Numbered from the stretch's first letter, positions 18,731 to 29,254 are shown. The stretch is 64,000 nucleotides of DNA from Helicobacter pullorum NCTC 12824 (GCF_017979475.1 NZ_JAERIT010000001.1:1-64000); one strand, 5' to 3'. Program-made: numbers and translations. Notes: generated by a model from the sequence alone, not told the origin.

Positions 18731-18794
18731 TCTGCAATTTACTTAAATCACTTATACAATCAAACTAAAATTTACATTAACTTTAAGGAAAACT

Positions 18795-19226
18795 ATGAAA
18801 CTAGGCTGGTTTTGTGTCATTTTGGGCGGGATTTTGGAGATTTTTTGGGTAAGTGGGCTTAAATATTCCACAAGCCTTTTGGCTTATATAATTACTGGAA
18901 TCCTTGTGTTTTGCTCATTTAGCTTGATGATTATAGCAACTAAAAAAATCGAGGTTAGTATTGCTTATGCGGTATTTGTAGGGATAGGTGCTGCTGGTGT
19001 GGCGTTGAGCGAAATTGTAGTTTTTGGTGCTTCTACAAGCCCTTTGCAACTCACATTTATTGCGCTTTTAATCCTTAGCGTGATTGGACTAAAACTTGCA
19101 AGCAAAGAAAACGACAAACAAGAGCTAAAAGTCATTCAAGAATTTTCTCACGATTTGGGTATTGATACGATTGCCCAAAAACTTGAAACACTAGAATCCA
19201 CGCAAACAAAAAAGGATAGCAAATGA
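18795..19226 (+). CDS. SMR-family transporter subunit A
   Basis: Small multidrug resistance/guanidinium-export family protein. Four transmembrane helices lie in residues 1-105 with the essential helix-1 glutamate in GGILEIFWVSGLKYS, and helix 4 is the dimerisation helix. Unusually, a charged cytoplasmic tail of about 38 residues follows helix 4, giving 143 residues against the usual 105-110. AAGGA precedes the ATG and TATACAAT lies further upstream. It overlaps the next SMR gene by 4 bases, so the two probably form a heterodimer of the YkkC/YkkD kind. Confidence 0.85.
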   Translation: MKLGWFCVILGGILEIFWVSGLKYSTSLLAYIITGILVFCSFSLMIIATKKIEVSIAYAVFVGIGAAGVALSEIVVFGASTSPLQLTFIALLILSVIGLKLASKENDKQELKVIQEFSHDLGIDTIAQKLETLESTQTKKDSK

Positions 19227-19537
19227 GCTGGATATACTTAATATTAGCTGGAATTATGGAAATCTTTGGCGTAATATGTATGAAAAAATTTGCTCTTAGC
19301 AACCAAAAAATCTACTTACTTGGAAGTGCGGCATTATTTGTATTAAGCTTAAGCTTGCTTTCTTTGGCATTACGCGAGATTCCTATGGGAATTGGCTATG
19401 CGATTTGGACAGGTATTGGAACAGCTGGGGGCGTGCTAGTAGGCATTTTCATCTACAAAGAATCAAAATCCTTTTGGAAGCTTTTCTTTGTTGCCTCTAT
19501 CGTGGTATGCAGTGTCGGCTTAAAGGCGTTAAATTAA
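19223..19537 (+). CDS. SMR-family transporter subunit B
   Basis: 104-residue SMR protein with four helices, the conserved glutamate in AGIMEIFGVICMKKF, and GIGYAIWTGIGTAGGVLVG in helix 3. Translation is coupled to subunit A through an ATGA overlap. Heterodimeric pairs of this family export guanidinium or quaternary cations; I saw no guanidine riboswitch upstream. A terminator follows at once. Confidence 0.85.
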   Translation: MSWIYLILAGIMEIFGVICMKKFALSNQKIYLLGSAALFVLSLSLLSLALREIPMGIGYAIWTGIGTAGGVLVGIFIYKESKSFWKLFFVASIVVCSVGLKALN

Positions 19538-19543
19538 TCCACA

Positions 19544-19567
19544 AGGGGCTTTTGTGCCCCTATTTTT
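19544..19567 (+). terminator. Rho-independent terminator after SMR pair
   Basis: AGGGGC / GCCCCT stem with a six-base loop followed by ATTTTTG. It overlaps the 3' end of the convergent methyltransferase gene by a few bases. Confidence 0.75.
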
Positions 19568-20365
19568 GATTGATATGCTTCAAAACAGGATCATCTTTAA
19601 AAACAGCAAGAATATTCATACCCATAGGAAAAATTTCATAGCCAAGAGGCTTAATCAAATCAAAAATTTCTTGTTGCGGGCTTTTTAGGACTTCAATTAA
19701 TAAAATAGGCTTATACTTTTTAAGTGTTTTCATAGCTCCATTTAGCACTTCTACTTCCATTCTTTCCACATCAATTTTTACAAAATCTACCCGCTCTAAT
19801 TCCAAAGAATCAATGCTCATTAAGGGAACTTTTTGCGTTTTTTGATAATCGATATTTTGCCCTATAAATTCATTATTTATGTTTGCTTTTAACTCCAAAC
19901 TTCCAAAAGAAGCAGGCTTAGTATAATCCACTTGAGGAATATCCAAAAAGCCCCCCCCCCCCGCTTGTTAGAAGGATTACCCAAAGCAGCAAAAATTGCC
20001 TTAACATTAAAACAATTATTAATTGCGATATTTCCTGCTAGAGCATAATAGATTCTCTCTTGTGCCTCAAAAGCAATTACACGCCCAAAATGCGTCATAG
20101 CAATGCCCCAAGTTACGCTATGGGCTCCAATATTTGCACCACAATCCAAAGCAACCACGCCATCACCAAAATATTGCCGCCTAAGATTCAATAAGGCAAC
20201 CACACTCTCCACTTCATAAAAATCAAAAGAACCTGTTTGCAAAAACTGGTAACCTACTCCATAGGCACCATTAGGAGTTTCACATTTATCCAAATGATTC
20301 ACAATCATTGTTCCAATATTTGTTGAAGCGAGGATAAAAGGCAAAGGTCTTTGAATATGTATCAT
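19560..20365 (-). CDS. FkbM-family methyltransferase, phase-variable, currently frameshifted (off)
   Basis: Two overlapping frames together make one FkbM-type SAM methyltransferase. The N-terminal part (from ATG 20365) holds the SAM-binding segment VALDCGANIGAHSVTWG and VIAFEAQERIYYALAGNI. The C-terminal part holds VDFVKIDVERMEVEVLNGA and the end IFPMGMNILAVF. They are separated by a 12-base G run on the coding strand (19951-19962). As read, the upstream frame passes AAG CGG GGG... into a wrong frame and stops about 20 codons later. Ten or 13 G would join the halves into about 268 residues, normal for the family. Such enzymes O-methylate sugars on surface glycans, so switching would alter surface structure. 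An isolated translation start in the second half is unlikely. Confidence 0.82.
19951..19962. repeat. C12 (G12 on coding strand) phase-variation tract in FkbM gene
   Basis: Twelve C on the plus strand, inside the methyltransferase frame, exactly at the point where the reading frame breaks. A change of one base up or two down restores the full-length frame. Confidence 0.9.
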
Positions 20366-20546
20366 AAAAACTCCTTTAGGAAATAATTAAGAATTTTAAT
20401 GCTAAAAACCTTAAATAATTACTATGTTACTGATTCATACAAAATATTCAATCCATAAATAAATTTTGTTAAAGCAAGGAATATAATAAAAAACTAAATA
20501 AAAAATTAGTATAATGGTATTGAAAAATTTTTAAAGGAGTTTTTTA

Positions 20547-21056
20547 ATGAAAAAGTTATTATTAACTTTATCTGTAATTGCTGGTCTTTTAAGCAATGCT
20601 TTTGCTATTGATTTAATTTCTGTGGCTACTAATGGAAAATCTAGTGAAAATTCTTTAGGTGTTAAAACACTCAATAATCAAGAGATGAGTGAGATTGTAG
20701 GTGGGGCTTATATAAGCAGTACAGAAAAAGTTGCTTATCAGTATGGCGTTAAGAATAATTCTGGTGCTAAGATTTCATATACTGCTTATTATAATTTAAT
20801 AGAGGAGGTAAGCAATGAGCTTCTTCCATTAAATGTTGATGATGGTAGCGGAAAGTATAAACCTGTTGTTCAAGCTACATTAAACTACTCTACTAATAAA
20901 GTTAATATTTCAATTATTGGTATGAATCAATATAACCCTGTCTATACGCGTCCAGCAGATAGAAATTATGCAAATCAATTGCTATCAAAATATAAAAGTA
21001 AAATTGCGGATAGAATCAATAATAGAATTAGAAACGATGCTGTTAAATATTGGTAA
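20547..21056 (+). CDS. Exported protein with Sec signal peptide plus double-glycine leader (copy A)
   Basis: 169-residue protein. Residues 1-20 are a Sec signal peptide ending SNAFA. After 20 or so residues comes LNNQEMSEIVGG (42-53), which matches the bacteriocin double-glycine leader at every key place: Leu -12, Glu -8, hydrophobic -7, Ile -4, Gly -2, Gly -1. The predicted mature part (54-169) is rich in Tyr, Asn and Ser and looks beta-prone (KISYTAYYNL, KPVVQATLNYSTNKVNISIIG). A strong TATAAT and AAAGGAG precede the gene. A periplasmic C39 peptidase is encoded 1.3 kb downstream and an outer-membrane barrel nearby. I do not recognise the mature domain; toxin, fibre subunit or adhesin are all possible. 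Confidence 0.75.
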   Translation: MKKLLLTLSVIAGLLSNAFAIDLISVATNGKSSENSLGVKTLNNQEMSEIVGGAYISSTEKVAYQYGVKNNSGAKISYTAYYNLIEEVSNELLPLNVDDGSGKYKPVVQATLNYSTNKVNISIIGMNQYNPVYTRPADRNYANQLLSKYKSKIADRINNRIRNDAVKYW

Positions 21057-21060
21057 ATAA

Positions 21061-21119
21061 GGAACACCTTTTGCTTACTTTTTCTTAATTTTTTTATAAT
21101 TTTTAGAAAAGGTAGGCAA
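21061..21119 (+). repeat. Conserved upstream repeat of the MASIS family, copy 1
   Basis: GGAACACC to the start codon, about 59 bases including TATAAT (21095-21100) and the AGGTAGG ribosome-binding site. It is almost identical, inverted, at 23932-23990 and 61005-61063. Copy 3 has TATCAT instead of TATAAT. Confidence 0.85.
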
Positions 21120-22325
21120 ATGGCTAGTATATCAAATTCTTTTTATTCTAACTATTTAAATATTTATAGCAGTCCAAACTCCGCTAATTCTACAAGCTAT
21201 AAAGAGATACAAGAATCAAATACACAGATAGAAACTCAAAGTGATGAGGAAATATTAAGTAAAGTTCAAAAGAATGTCGGATTCTTTACGGCAACTTTTA
21301 TGCAATCTATTTGTGATACTGATATTGAAAAATCATTAAACAAAAATAAAAGTGGATTTTCTAGTTATATGACAATAGATACACAAGATTTGCACTTTCA
21401 TGGTCAAGTACTAAATAAGGTTAATGATTATTCTGGACAAAAAATTACTCAACAAGAAATGCAAGAAGCACAAGATTTCCTAAATAAGCAAATGGATAAT
21501 CTAATGCTAAAATTCTATAAGGCTAATCCTGAAATAGTAGAGGATACACTAAAGGGAGATTTTATCTTTTATTCTGAAGGTGGCTTAAATAGAACAATGA
21601 ATGTTGATGATATAGAAATATCAAGAGACTATCCAGAGCTAAAATATGATAAAAAGGTTTCTGCTATTTTATTTGCTTATGGGGCTAGAATAGAAGCAGA
21701 TAGAACAAATAATGAATATGAAAAGTTTCTCAATAAAGCAAAAGAATATCTTGGTAATACTGAAAAATTAGATGAAATTGATGAAAAAATATTGTGGGAA
21801 ATAGAAAGTGGATTATTTGAGTATAATGCAAGCAAAATTGCTGCGACAGGGTATGAATTATTTTCTGCTCTTTCAAATATGTTATCCCCCATAGAGCAAG
21901 AAAAAATTACAGATTCCATTGCTAAAGTTATAGGGTTTTACTCACAATCAAATTCAATAGAAATCAATGGCATTAAAGTATCTTGGGAACCGCAAAATAC
22001 AAATTATTCTGTAAATGATATATACTCCCTTCACAATAAAATTGGATTAATGAGTTTTAAAGTAGATTATCCGCAATCAAACAACCTTACAAGCCCTCAT
22101 AACAATCTCTTAACCTCTCTTGCCTCTAACTTTGATACTACCCAAAGTATTTTTGATATACTCAATCAAAAAGAAAAACTAGAAAAGGAAAATCAAGACT
22201 TGAAAAACAAACAAGCAATAGAAGCATATAGTTATGGCAATGGATATTCTAGCACTTTAACTTCTAAAACTTCTAAAGAAATAGATAGTTTCATTAATCA
22301 AATGATCAAGGAAGCAAAAGCATAA
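21120..22325 (+). CDS. Unrecognised coiled-coil protein, MASIS family copy 1
   Basis: 401-residue mostly helical protein without a signal peptide. It is one of three paralogues here that share a Ser/Asn/Tyr-rich N-terminus (MASISN...), a helical middle with QEMQEAQDFLNKQMDN and LSPIEQEKI, and a nearly identical C-terminal coiled coil (FDTTQSIFDILNQKEKLEKE and the next 15 residues). The unstructured Ser/Asn-rich start with no Sec signal resembles substrates of flagellar-type export, but that is speculation. Its stop overlaps the start of the C39 peptidase gene (TAATG), so the two are translationally coupled; copy 3 keeps the same junction. Function unknown. Confidence 0.72.
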   Translation: MASISNSFYSNYLNIYSSPNSANSTSYKEIQESNTQIETQSDEEILSKVQKNVGFFTATFMQSICDTDIEKSLNKNKSGFSSYMTIDTQDLHFHGQVLNKVNDYSGQKITQQEMQEAQDFLNKQMDNLMLKFYKANPEIVEDTLKGDFIFYSEGGLNRTMNVDDIEISRDYPELKYDKKVSAILFAYGARIEADRTNNEYEKFLNKAKEYLGNTEKLDEIDEKILWEIESGLFEYNASKIAATGYELFSALSNMLSPIEQEKITDSIAKVIGFYSQSNSIEINGIKVSWEPQNTNYSVNDIYSLHNKIGLMSFKVDYPQSNNLTSPHNNLLTSLASNFDTTQSIFDILNQKEKLEKENQDLKNKQAIEAYSYGNGYSSTLTSKTSKEIDSFINQMIKEAKA

Positions 22326-22894
22326 TGCAAAAAATGCTCTTATTGCGCATTTTTTTGCTTGTTTTTATAGCAAACTTTGCTTTTGCTTTTAGTGTTAAAT
22401 CTCTACAAGAACTCCACAATCAAAATGTTATAAGACAGCAATATGAGGAATCTTGTGGGGCTTCTGCTTTAGCTACTTTACTTAATTTCTTTGAATTTAG
22501 ACAATATAGCGAACAAGATATACTTGCTTTTTTAAATCAAAAAACCGATATGTTAAGCTTCAAAGAATTGCAAGAAGTGGCAAATACTCTAGGTTATGCA
22601 ACTAAAGGCTTTCAACTCCAAAGAGAAATATTAGAGCAAACTTCTTATCCTTTGCTTGTAAGAATAGAAAATGACCCTAGATTCCCTCATTTTGTTGTGA
22701 TTATCAATCACAAAGGCGATTTTATTCAAGTTTTTGACCCTAATTTTGGACAATATAAAGCAACCAAAAAAGAGTTTTATTCTGTATGGGATAGGAATCA
22801 TACAGGCGGATTTGCTCTTGTAATTGCTAAAAATGAAAACTCCAAACCTATGATAAAAGATTTAGAATTTCCTAACGAAGCATTTTTCAAATGA
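22325..22894 (+). CDS. Sec-targeted stand-alone C39 cysteine peptidase
   Basis: 189-residue peptidase of family C39, which cleaves after Gly-Gly in bacteriocin-type leaders. Residues 1-21 are a Sec signal peptide (LLRIFLLVFIANFAFA), so it acts in the periplasm rather than as the N-terminal domain of an ABC exporter. Catalytic positions are visible: oxyanion Gln38, Cys44 in EESCGASAL, His122 in RFPHFVVI, Asp138 in VFDPNFG. No ABC or membrane domain follows. It is coupled to the upstream MASIS gene and lies near two genes with matching double-glycine leaders. The closest known precedent for a separate periplasmic C39 protease is FapD of the Pseudomonas amyloid operon. Confidence 0.88.
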   Translation: MQKMLLLRIFLLVFIANFAFAFSVKSLQELHNQNVIRQQYEESCGASALATLLNFFEFRQYSEQDILAFLNQKTDMLSFKELQEVANTLGYATKGFQLQREILEQTSYPLLVRIENDPRFPHFVVIINHKGDFIQVFDPNFGQYKATKKEFYSVWDRNHTGGFALVIAKNENSKPMIKDLEFPNEAFFK

Positions 22895-22962
22895 AATAGA
22901 TTTTCTATGAATAGAGTTTGGTTGATTGGGGGCAAAGACTCTATTTTATATCTTTACCATCT

Positions 22963-23931
22963 TTATCCTTTTATTATTTTTTTTAAGAGGTTATCTCTTT
23001 GGGTTTTTGTATAAGAGTTAGTGATTGCATTTATTCCATAAGCCTCTATTGCTTGTTTGTTTTTCAAGTCTTGATTTTCCTTTTCTAATTTTTCTTTTTG
23101 ATTGAGTATATCAAAAATACTTTGGGTAGTGTCAAAGTTAGAGGCAAGAGAGGTTAAGAGATTGTTAGAAAGATTATTTTGATTGTTAGAAATAGTATAA
23201 TTTTTGCCATCAAAATAATCACTTTCCCACGAAATAACAAAATCCCCTAATTGAAAATATTTATCCAAATATCCACCTTGATGATAAAGGTATCTTTGGG
23301 ATATTTGTAGATTTTCTGAAATTTTATTTTTACTTTCTTGTGGAATCAATTCATATAAATCCGCTAATGCAAAAAAATCACTAAGGCAATCCGCCTCACT
23401 TGTCGTATATGTTTTATAAAATGCTAAAGATATGTCCATTTCTTTGGCAGTATCATAGTCCATATTACTATTGATTTGTTGCATTAAACTAATGGCGTGT
23501 TGTGTTGTTTTGGGGACTTCTTTATCATTCTTGATAAACCATTGTGCATAATGCAACAAACCTTGAAACTCCTTACTACTTTCCCCTTTGTTTTCATAAG
23601 CATTATTTAGAATATTTTTCATTTCTTGAGATAATATATTTTTTGAATCTTCAAAATTCTGTTCTGTGGGCAAAGGGACATTTTCTAATAAATATTGTTT
23701 TAAGTCCATAAATTCCAAGAATGCTGTATTAGTATCTGTATGTAAAGCGAAAAGTTCATCAGTAAAATCATGCTTTTGTGGCTCTATCAGTAAAATATCT
23801 TCCATTTCCTGTATTTTATCGTTTGTGTTTGTATTTATTGTTTCTTGAGTATTAGAAGTTTTATTAGAATTACTATATAGGCTCGTGTAAGCACCCATAT
23901 AATTGTTGTAGGTATTAGATATACTAGCCAT
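22963..23931 (-). CDS. Unrecognised coiled-coil protein, MASIS family copy 2
   Basis: 322 residues from the ATG at 23931, chosen because the AGGTAGG ribosome-binding site and whole upstream repeat match copies 1 and 3; a longer frame starting at 24009 only runs through that repeat. The N-terminus (MASISNTYNNYMGAYTSLYS) is identical to copy 3 and the C-terminal coiled coil is identical to copies 1 and 3, while the middle is shorter and divergent. The last 25 residues (YGINAITNSYTKTQRDN...) also differ from the other two. It points toward copy 1 and the C39 gene, tail to tail. Confidence 0.7.
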   Translation of the reverse strand: MASISNTYNNYMGAYTSLYSNSNKTSNTQETINTNTNDKIQEMEDILLIEPQKHDFTDELFALHTDTNTAFLEFMDLKQYLLENVPLPTEQNFEDSKNILSQEMKNILNNAYENKGESSKEFQGLLHYAQWFIKNDKEVPKTTQHAISLMQQINSNMDYDTAKEMDISLAFYKTYTTSEADCLSDFFALADLYELIPQESKNKISENLQISQRYLYHQGGYLDKYFQLGDFVISWESDYFDGKNYTISNNQNNLSNNLLTSLASNFDTTQSIFDILNQKEKLEKENQDLKNKQAIEAYGINAITNSYTKTQRDNLLKKIIKG

Positions 23932-23990
23932 TTGCCTACCTTTTCTAAAAATTATAAAATAATTAAGAAAAAGTAAGCAAAAGGTGTTCC
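23932..23990 (-). repeat. Conserved upstream repeat of the MASIS family, copy 2
   Basis: Inverted near-copy of 21061-21119, including the promoter-like TATAAT and AGGTAGG. Confidence 0.85.
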
Positions 23991-24016
23991 AAGTGGAGAT
24001 TTTAACCACTCACTTG

Positions 24017-24510
24017 CTATCTAAAATATTTAATATTAACTTTATCTGCATTTATTTGAGAGTTTATCAAATTATTAAAATTATCTATTTTAGATTTTAT
24101 AAAGTCACCATTAGTTAAAACCCTCATTCTCGTGGTATCATTTTGATTAACTGCCACAATAGTAGTCGTAATCTTATTTGTTTGAAAATTGTAAGTTGTT
24201 TGAACGGCTGCTATTTCATTAGACAATAAGTTTAGATAAACTTTATCCATATAATTATCCGGAGTAATTTGATAATATGCAGTATAATAAATATTGCGTC
24301 CTGAATTATCTACAACTCCATATTGCTTAAAAAATTGTGTTTTAAAGTCATACCGCCCACAATCTCACTCATCTCTTGATTATTGAGTGTTTTAATACCT
24401 AAAGAATTTTCATTAGATTTTCCATTAGTAGCTACAGAAATTAAATCAATAGCAAAAGCATTGCTTAAAAGACCAGCAATTACAGATAAAGTTAGTAATA
24501 GCTTTTTCAT
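24017..24510 (-). pseudogene. Double-glycine-leader exported protein (copy B), frameshifted
   Basis: The first 53 residues are almost identical to copy A (Sec signal, then TLNNQEMSEIVGG), but the frame then runs out after 13 more residues. In the neighbouring frame the homology resumes: FKQYGVVDNSGRNIYYTAYY matches QYGVKNNSGAKISYTAYY of copy A and continues to 24017. The break is at a run of six T on the coding strand (plus 24330-24335); seven would restore one frame of about 164 residues. It could be a true mutation, a slip-prone switch or a sequencing error. The mature part is clearly diverged from copy A while the leader is not, so the leader is under stronger constraint. Confidence 0.75.
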
Positions 24511-24646
24511 TTTAAATCCTTTCTTATGAAATATTGGTTTTTATTGCAACATATATAAGTTATAAGTCAATAGGGATTTAAAAAAATAAAATATGGAATT
24601 GTTTTTGCTATAACATTAAGTTTTAAATTTTACAAAAAGGATTTTT

Positions 24647-25513
24647 ATGTTGAGAAAGATTGCATTTTTGATTTTTTTTGCACTTTTAAGCATTAGTTGT
24701 TTTGCTTCTGACCCCATTACTTTGGATTCGCTTTTTAAAAAACAAATTGGCTTAAGAAGTATTACAAGCGTAAGTTATCTAAGTAGCGGTAATGCCTACA
24801 TTTACAATATGTATCCCACACTTGTGGCACAGCCTGACACAAAAACTTGGACAGATACAAAACAAGTCTCTATTAGTCAAACTTTTATTTACACTCTTAC
24901 ACCTAAATTTGATATTCTTGTAGCTGGTAATGGAAGCTATAAACAAAATGAATATGTAAGCAATTTTGGTTTTTCTTTTGAAAGCGAGAGAAGTTTTGAT
25001 TTTGATTCTTTATGGATTGGTGGAATTTATACAGGAGATACTATCGGAGGTATTTTTGTCCCACAAGTTACCTTACAAGGTGGAGTTATTCAAAGAGAGG
25101 AGCATTTCGATGAAGCAAAAAACTTTATTTTCAAATCTTTTTCCGCTCAATTTGCACTCAAAAATTATTCCGACCCTGTTATCTCATCGCTTTATATTGG
25201 CGGTGTTTATAATATGGATAGAAACTTTAACTATGGGAAATTAGAATATGGCAATAGCTTTTATTTTGGGTTTGATATGTCCATTATTTTAAGTCCTAAA
25301 ATCTCTTTAGATGTGGGATTAGAACAAAGATATCAAAGTGGCTCTAAATTTGAAGGGCGAAAAACTTCTAATTCTTATTCTATCCCTACATTTTCTTTGG
25401 GGGCTACTTATAGTTTAAATTCTGATACTGCTATTTCTGTATCTGGCACAGCTGGGGGAAGCTCATCGGCTCCTGATAGTGTTTTTACAATTAGTTTATG
25501 GAAAAAATTTTAA
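24647..25513 (+). CDS. Outer-membrane beta-barrel protein next to the C39 locus
   Basis: 288-residue protein with a signal peptide (MLRKIAFLIFFALLSISCFA), a short N-terminal segment (DPITLDSLFKKQIGLRS), then regular amphipathic beta strands with aromatic girdles (FIYTLTPKFDILVAGNGSY, LDVGLEQRYQSGSKFEG) ending in LWKKF. That fits a 12-14 strand outer-membrane barrel. It is divergent from copy B of the double-glycine gene, sharing a 136-base promoter gap (TATAAC before this gene). Position and type suggest a secretion pore analogous to FapF, but I cannot show homology; a porin is the alternative. Confidence 0.65.
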   Translation: MLRKIAFLIFFALLSISCFASDPITLDSLFKKQIGLRSITSVSYLSSGNAYIYNMYPTLVAQPDTKTWTDTKQVSISQTFIYTLTPKFDILVAGNGSYKQNEYVSNFGFSFESERSFDFDSLWIGGIYTGDTIGGIFVPQVTLQGGVIQREEHFDEAKNFIFKSFSAQFALKNYSDPVISSLYIGGVYNMDRNFNYGKLEYGNSFYFGFDMSIILSPKISLDVGLEQRYQSGSKFEGRKTSNSYSIPTFSLGATYSLNSDTAISVSGTAGGSSSAPDSVFTISLWKKF

Positions 25514-25598
25514 TCATAGATGAGGATTTTTCCTTATCTTCGCTGCATGCTGCTCAATAATTTTCAAAAATCATCTAAATGCTTTGTATCACATAATT

Positions 25599-26206
25599 TT
25601 ACATAGAACTTGTTGAATTAGAATCTGCATTTACCGGGATATTTTGGGGATTATTCTGCATATTTGTTTGTATGATTTCTTGCGTTTCAAAAGGAGGTCC
25701 CTTTTGGATAATCTGCGTAAGGCTTGCTGCTTTTTGCGGATCCATTTTTGCCAAAATTTTACTGACAACCTTAGTATCAAGCGAAAACAAAATTCTTGCT
25801 GCCTCTGATTCTGGTAGATTCTCCAAAATCGCTGCGGATTTAGAATCTTTCATACTCGCATAAGTTGCACCCAATTTGCTTTGTGTGACGTCTTTAATCT
25901 CTTTGAGAATCTCTTCGTTTTTTTTCAAGAGCGCTTGAATATTAGCCTCTTTTTGTTCTATTGCTTTTTTTTCTTCATTCAATGCAGCTTCTCTTTTTTT
26001 CAAATCTGCATCTTTTTGATCTAAAACACTTTGCGTTGCTTGCTGCAAAGCCTGTAAAGCTTGTTGTTGTTCATCAATTTTTTCAATTTCTTTCAAAATC
26101 TCTTGTTTTCTCTGTTCAAAAATAATATTACAATCAACAATCTGCCTCTCTTGTGCAAACAATAAAAAACCCGAAAAACAAAAGCTCAAAAATAATATTT
26201 TTTTCA

Positions 26207-26207
<1 letters not shown>
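25599..26207 (-). CDS. MotE-like periplasmic coiled-coil protein (HP0257-type)
   Basis: 202-residue protein with a signal peptide (MKKILFLSFCFSGFLLFA), a coiled coil (about 20-115) and an MgtE-N-like segment (MKDSKSAAILENLPESEAARILFSLDTKVVSKILAKMDPQ). This is the architecture of MotE-type motor proteins. Gene order purA-fliJ-this gene matches HP0255-HP0257 of H. pylori. It abuts the fliJ-like gene, sharing one base. The role in motor assembly is by family and context. Confidence 0.78.
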
Positions 26208-28727
<2,520 letters not shown>

Positions 28728-28884
28728 AATATTAATCCTTGAAAAATTCTCTAAAGATTGCATTATAGCATAAGTTTAATATTAGACTTATCAAAAATCT
28801 ATTATCAAAATCAACAAGAATCTTAACTTTTTGTGCTAGAATCTAATTTGAAAGATAAAATACAAAATATAGAAAGGGGAAGAA

Positions 28885-29208
28885 ATGGCTTTTAAAATCA
28901 ACACACAAGCAACACTCAATCCGCCCACTCCATCAAAACCAAAGCCACAAGAATCTACTCCTCCCCAAACTCCAACTTCTATGCCCAACACACAAACTCC
29001 GACAAAATCTCCGATAGGAAACTTATCCTCCACACTTCCGCCAAGCTCAAATAGTGCTTTTAGCTCGCTTTTCCTCTCCCAAAAAGAATGGCTAGACAAA
29101 GAATTTGGAATCAATGAAGAAACTTTTGGAGAAATCCAAGATCTCTTAGAAGAGAGCAGGCAAGAACGCTATTTGGCGGATTTTTTGTGGAATTTTAAAA
29201 AAATTTAA
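28885..29208 (+). CDS. Proline/threonine-rich small protein, function unknown
   Basis: 107-residue soluble protein. Residues 10-60 are a low-complexity Pro/Thr/Ser linker, and the conserved-looking C-terminal half (SLFLSQKEWLDKEFGINEETFGEIQDLLEESRQERYLADFLWNF) is helical. AAAGGGGAAG precedes the ATG. There is no signal peptide. It lies alone upstream of hom and I do not recognise it; the C-terminal helix suggests a docking motif on a flexible arm. Confidence 0.6.
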   Translation: MAFKINTQATLNPPTPSKPKPQESTPPQTPTSMPNTQTPTKSPIGNLSSTLPPSSNSAFSSLFLSQKEWLDKEFGINEETFGEIQDLLEESRQERYLADFLWNFKKI

Positions 29209-29254
29209 AACATTTTATAGAAATAATTTTTCAAAAAATTGTTATCCAAAATGG

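Noticed and set aside
18550-18794. Guanidine (ykkC or mini-ykkC) riboswitch upstream of the SMR pair
   Set aside because: I looked for paired ACGR-loop hairpins and the ykkC core and found neither.
20547-21056. Ordinary class II bacteriocin
   Set aside because: The presence of a Sec signal before the leader, the large mature domain (about 116 residues), and the lack of an immunity gene or ABC exporter do not fit a standard bacteriocin locus.
28836-29114. Gly/Val-rich minus-strand frame opposite the Pro/Thr-rich small protein
   Set aside because: It is the antisense shadow of a Pro-rich coding sequence; the plus-strand frame has the ribosome-binding site.
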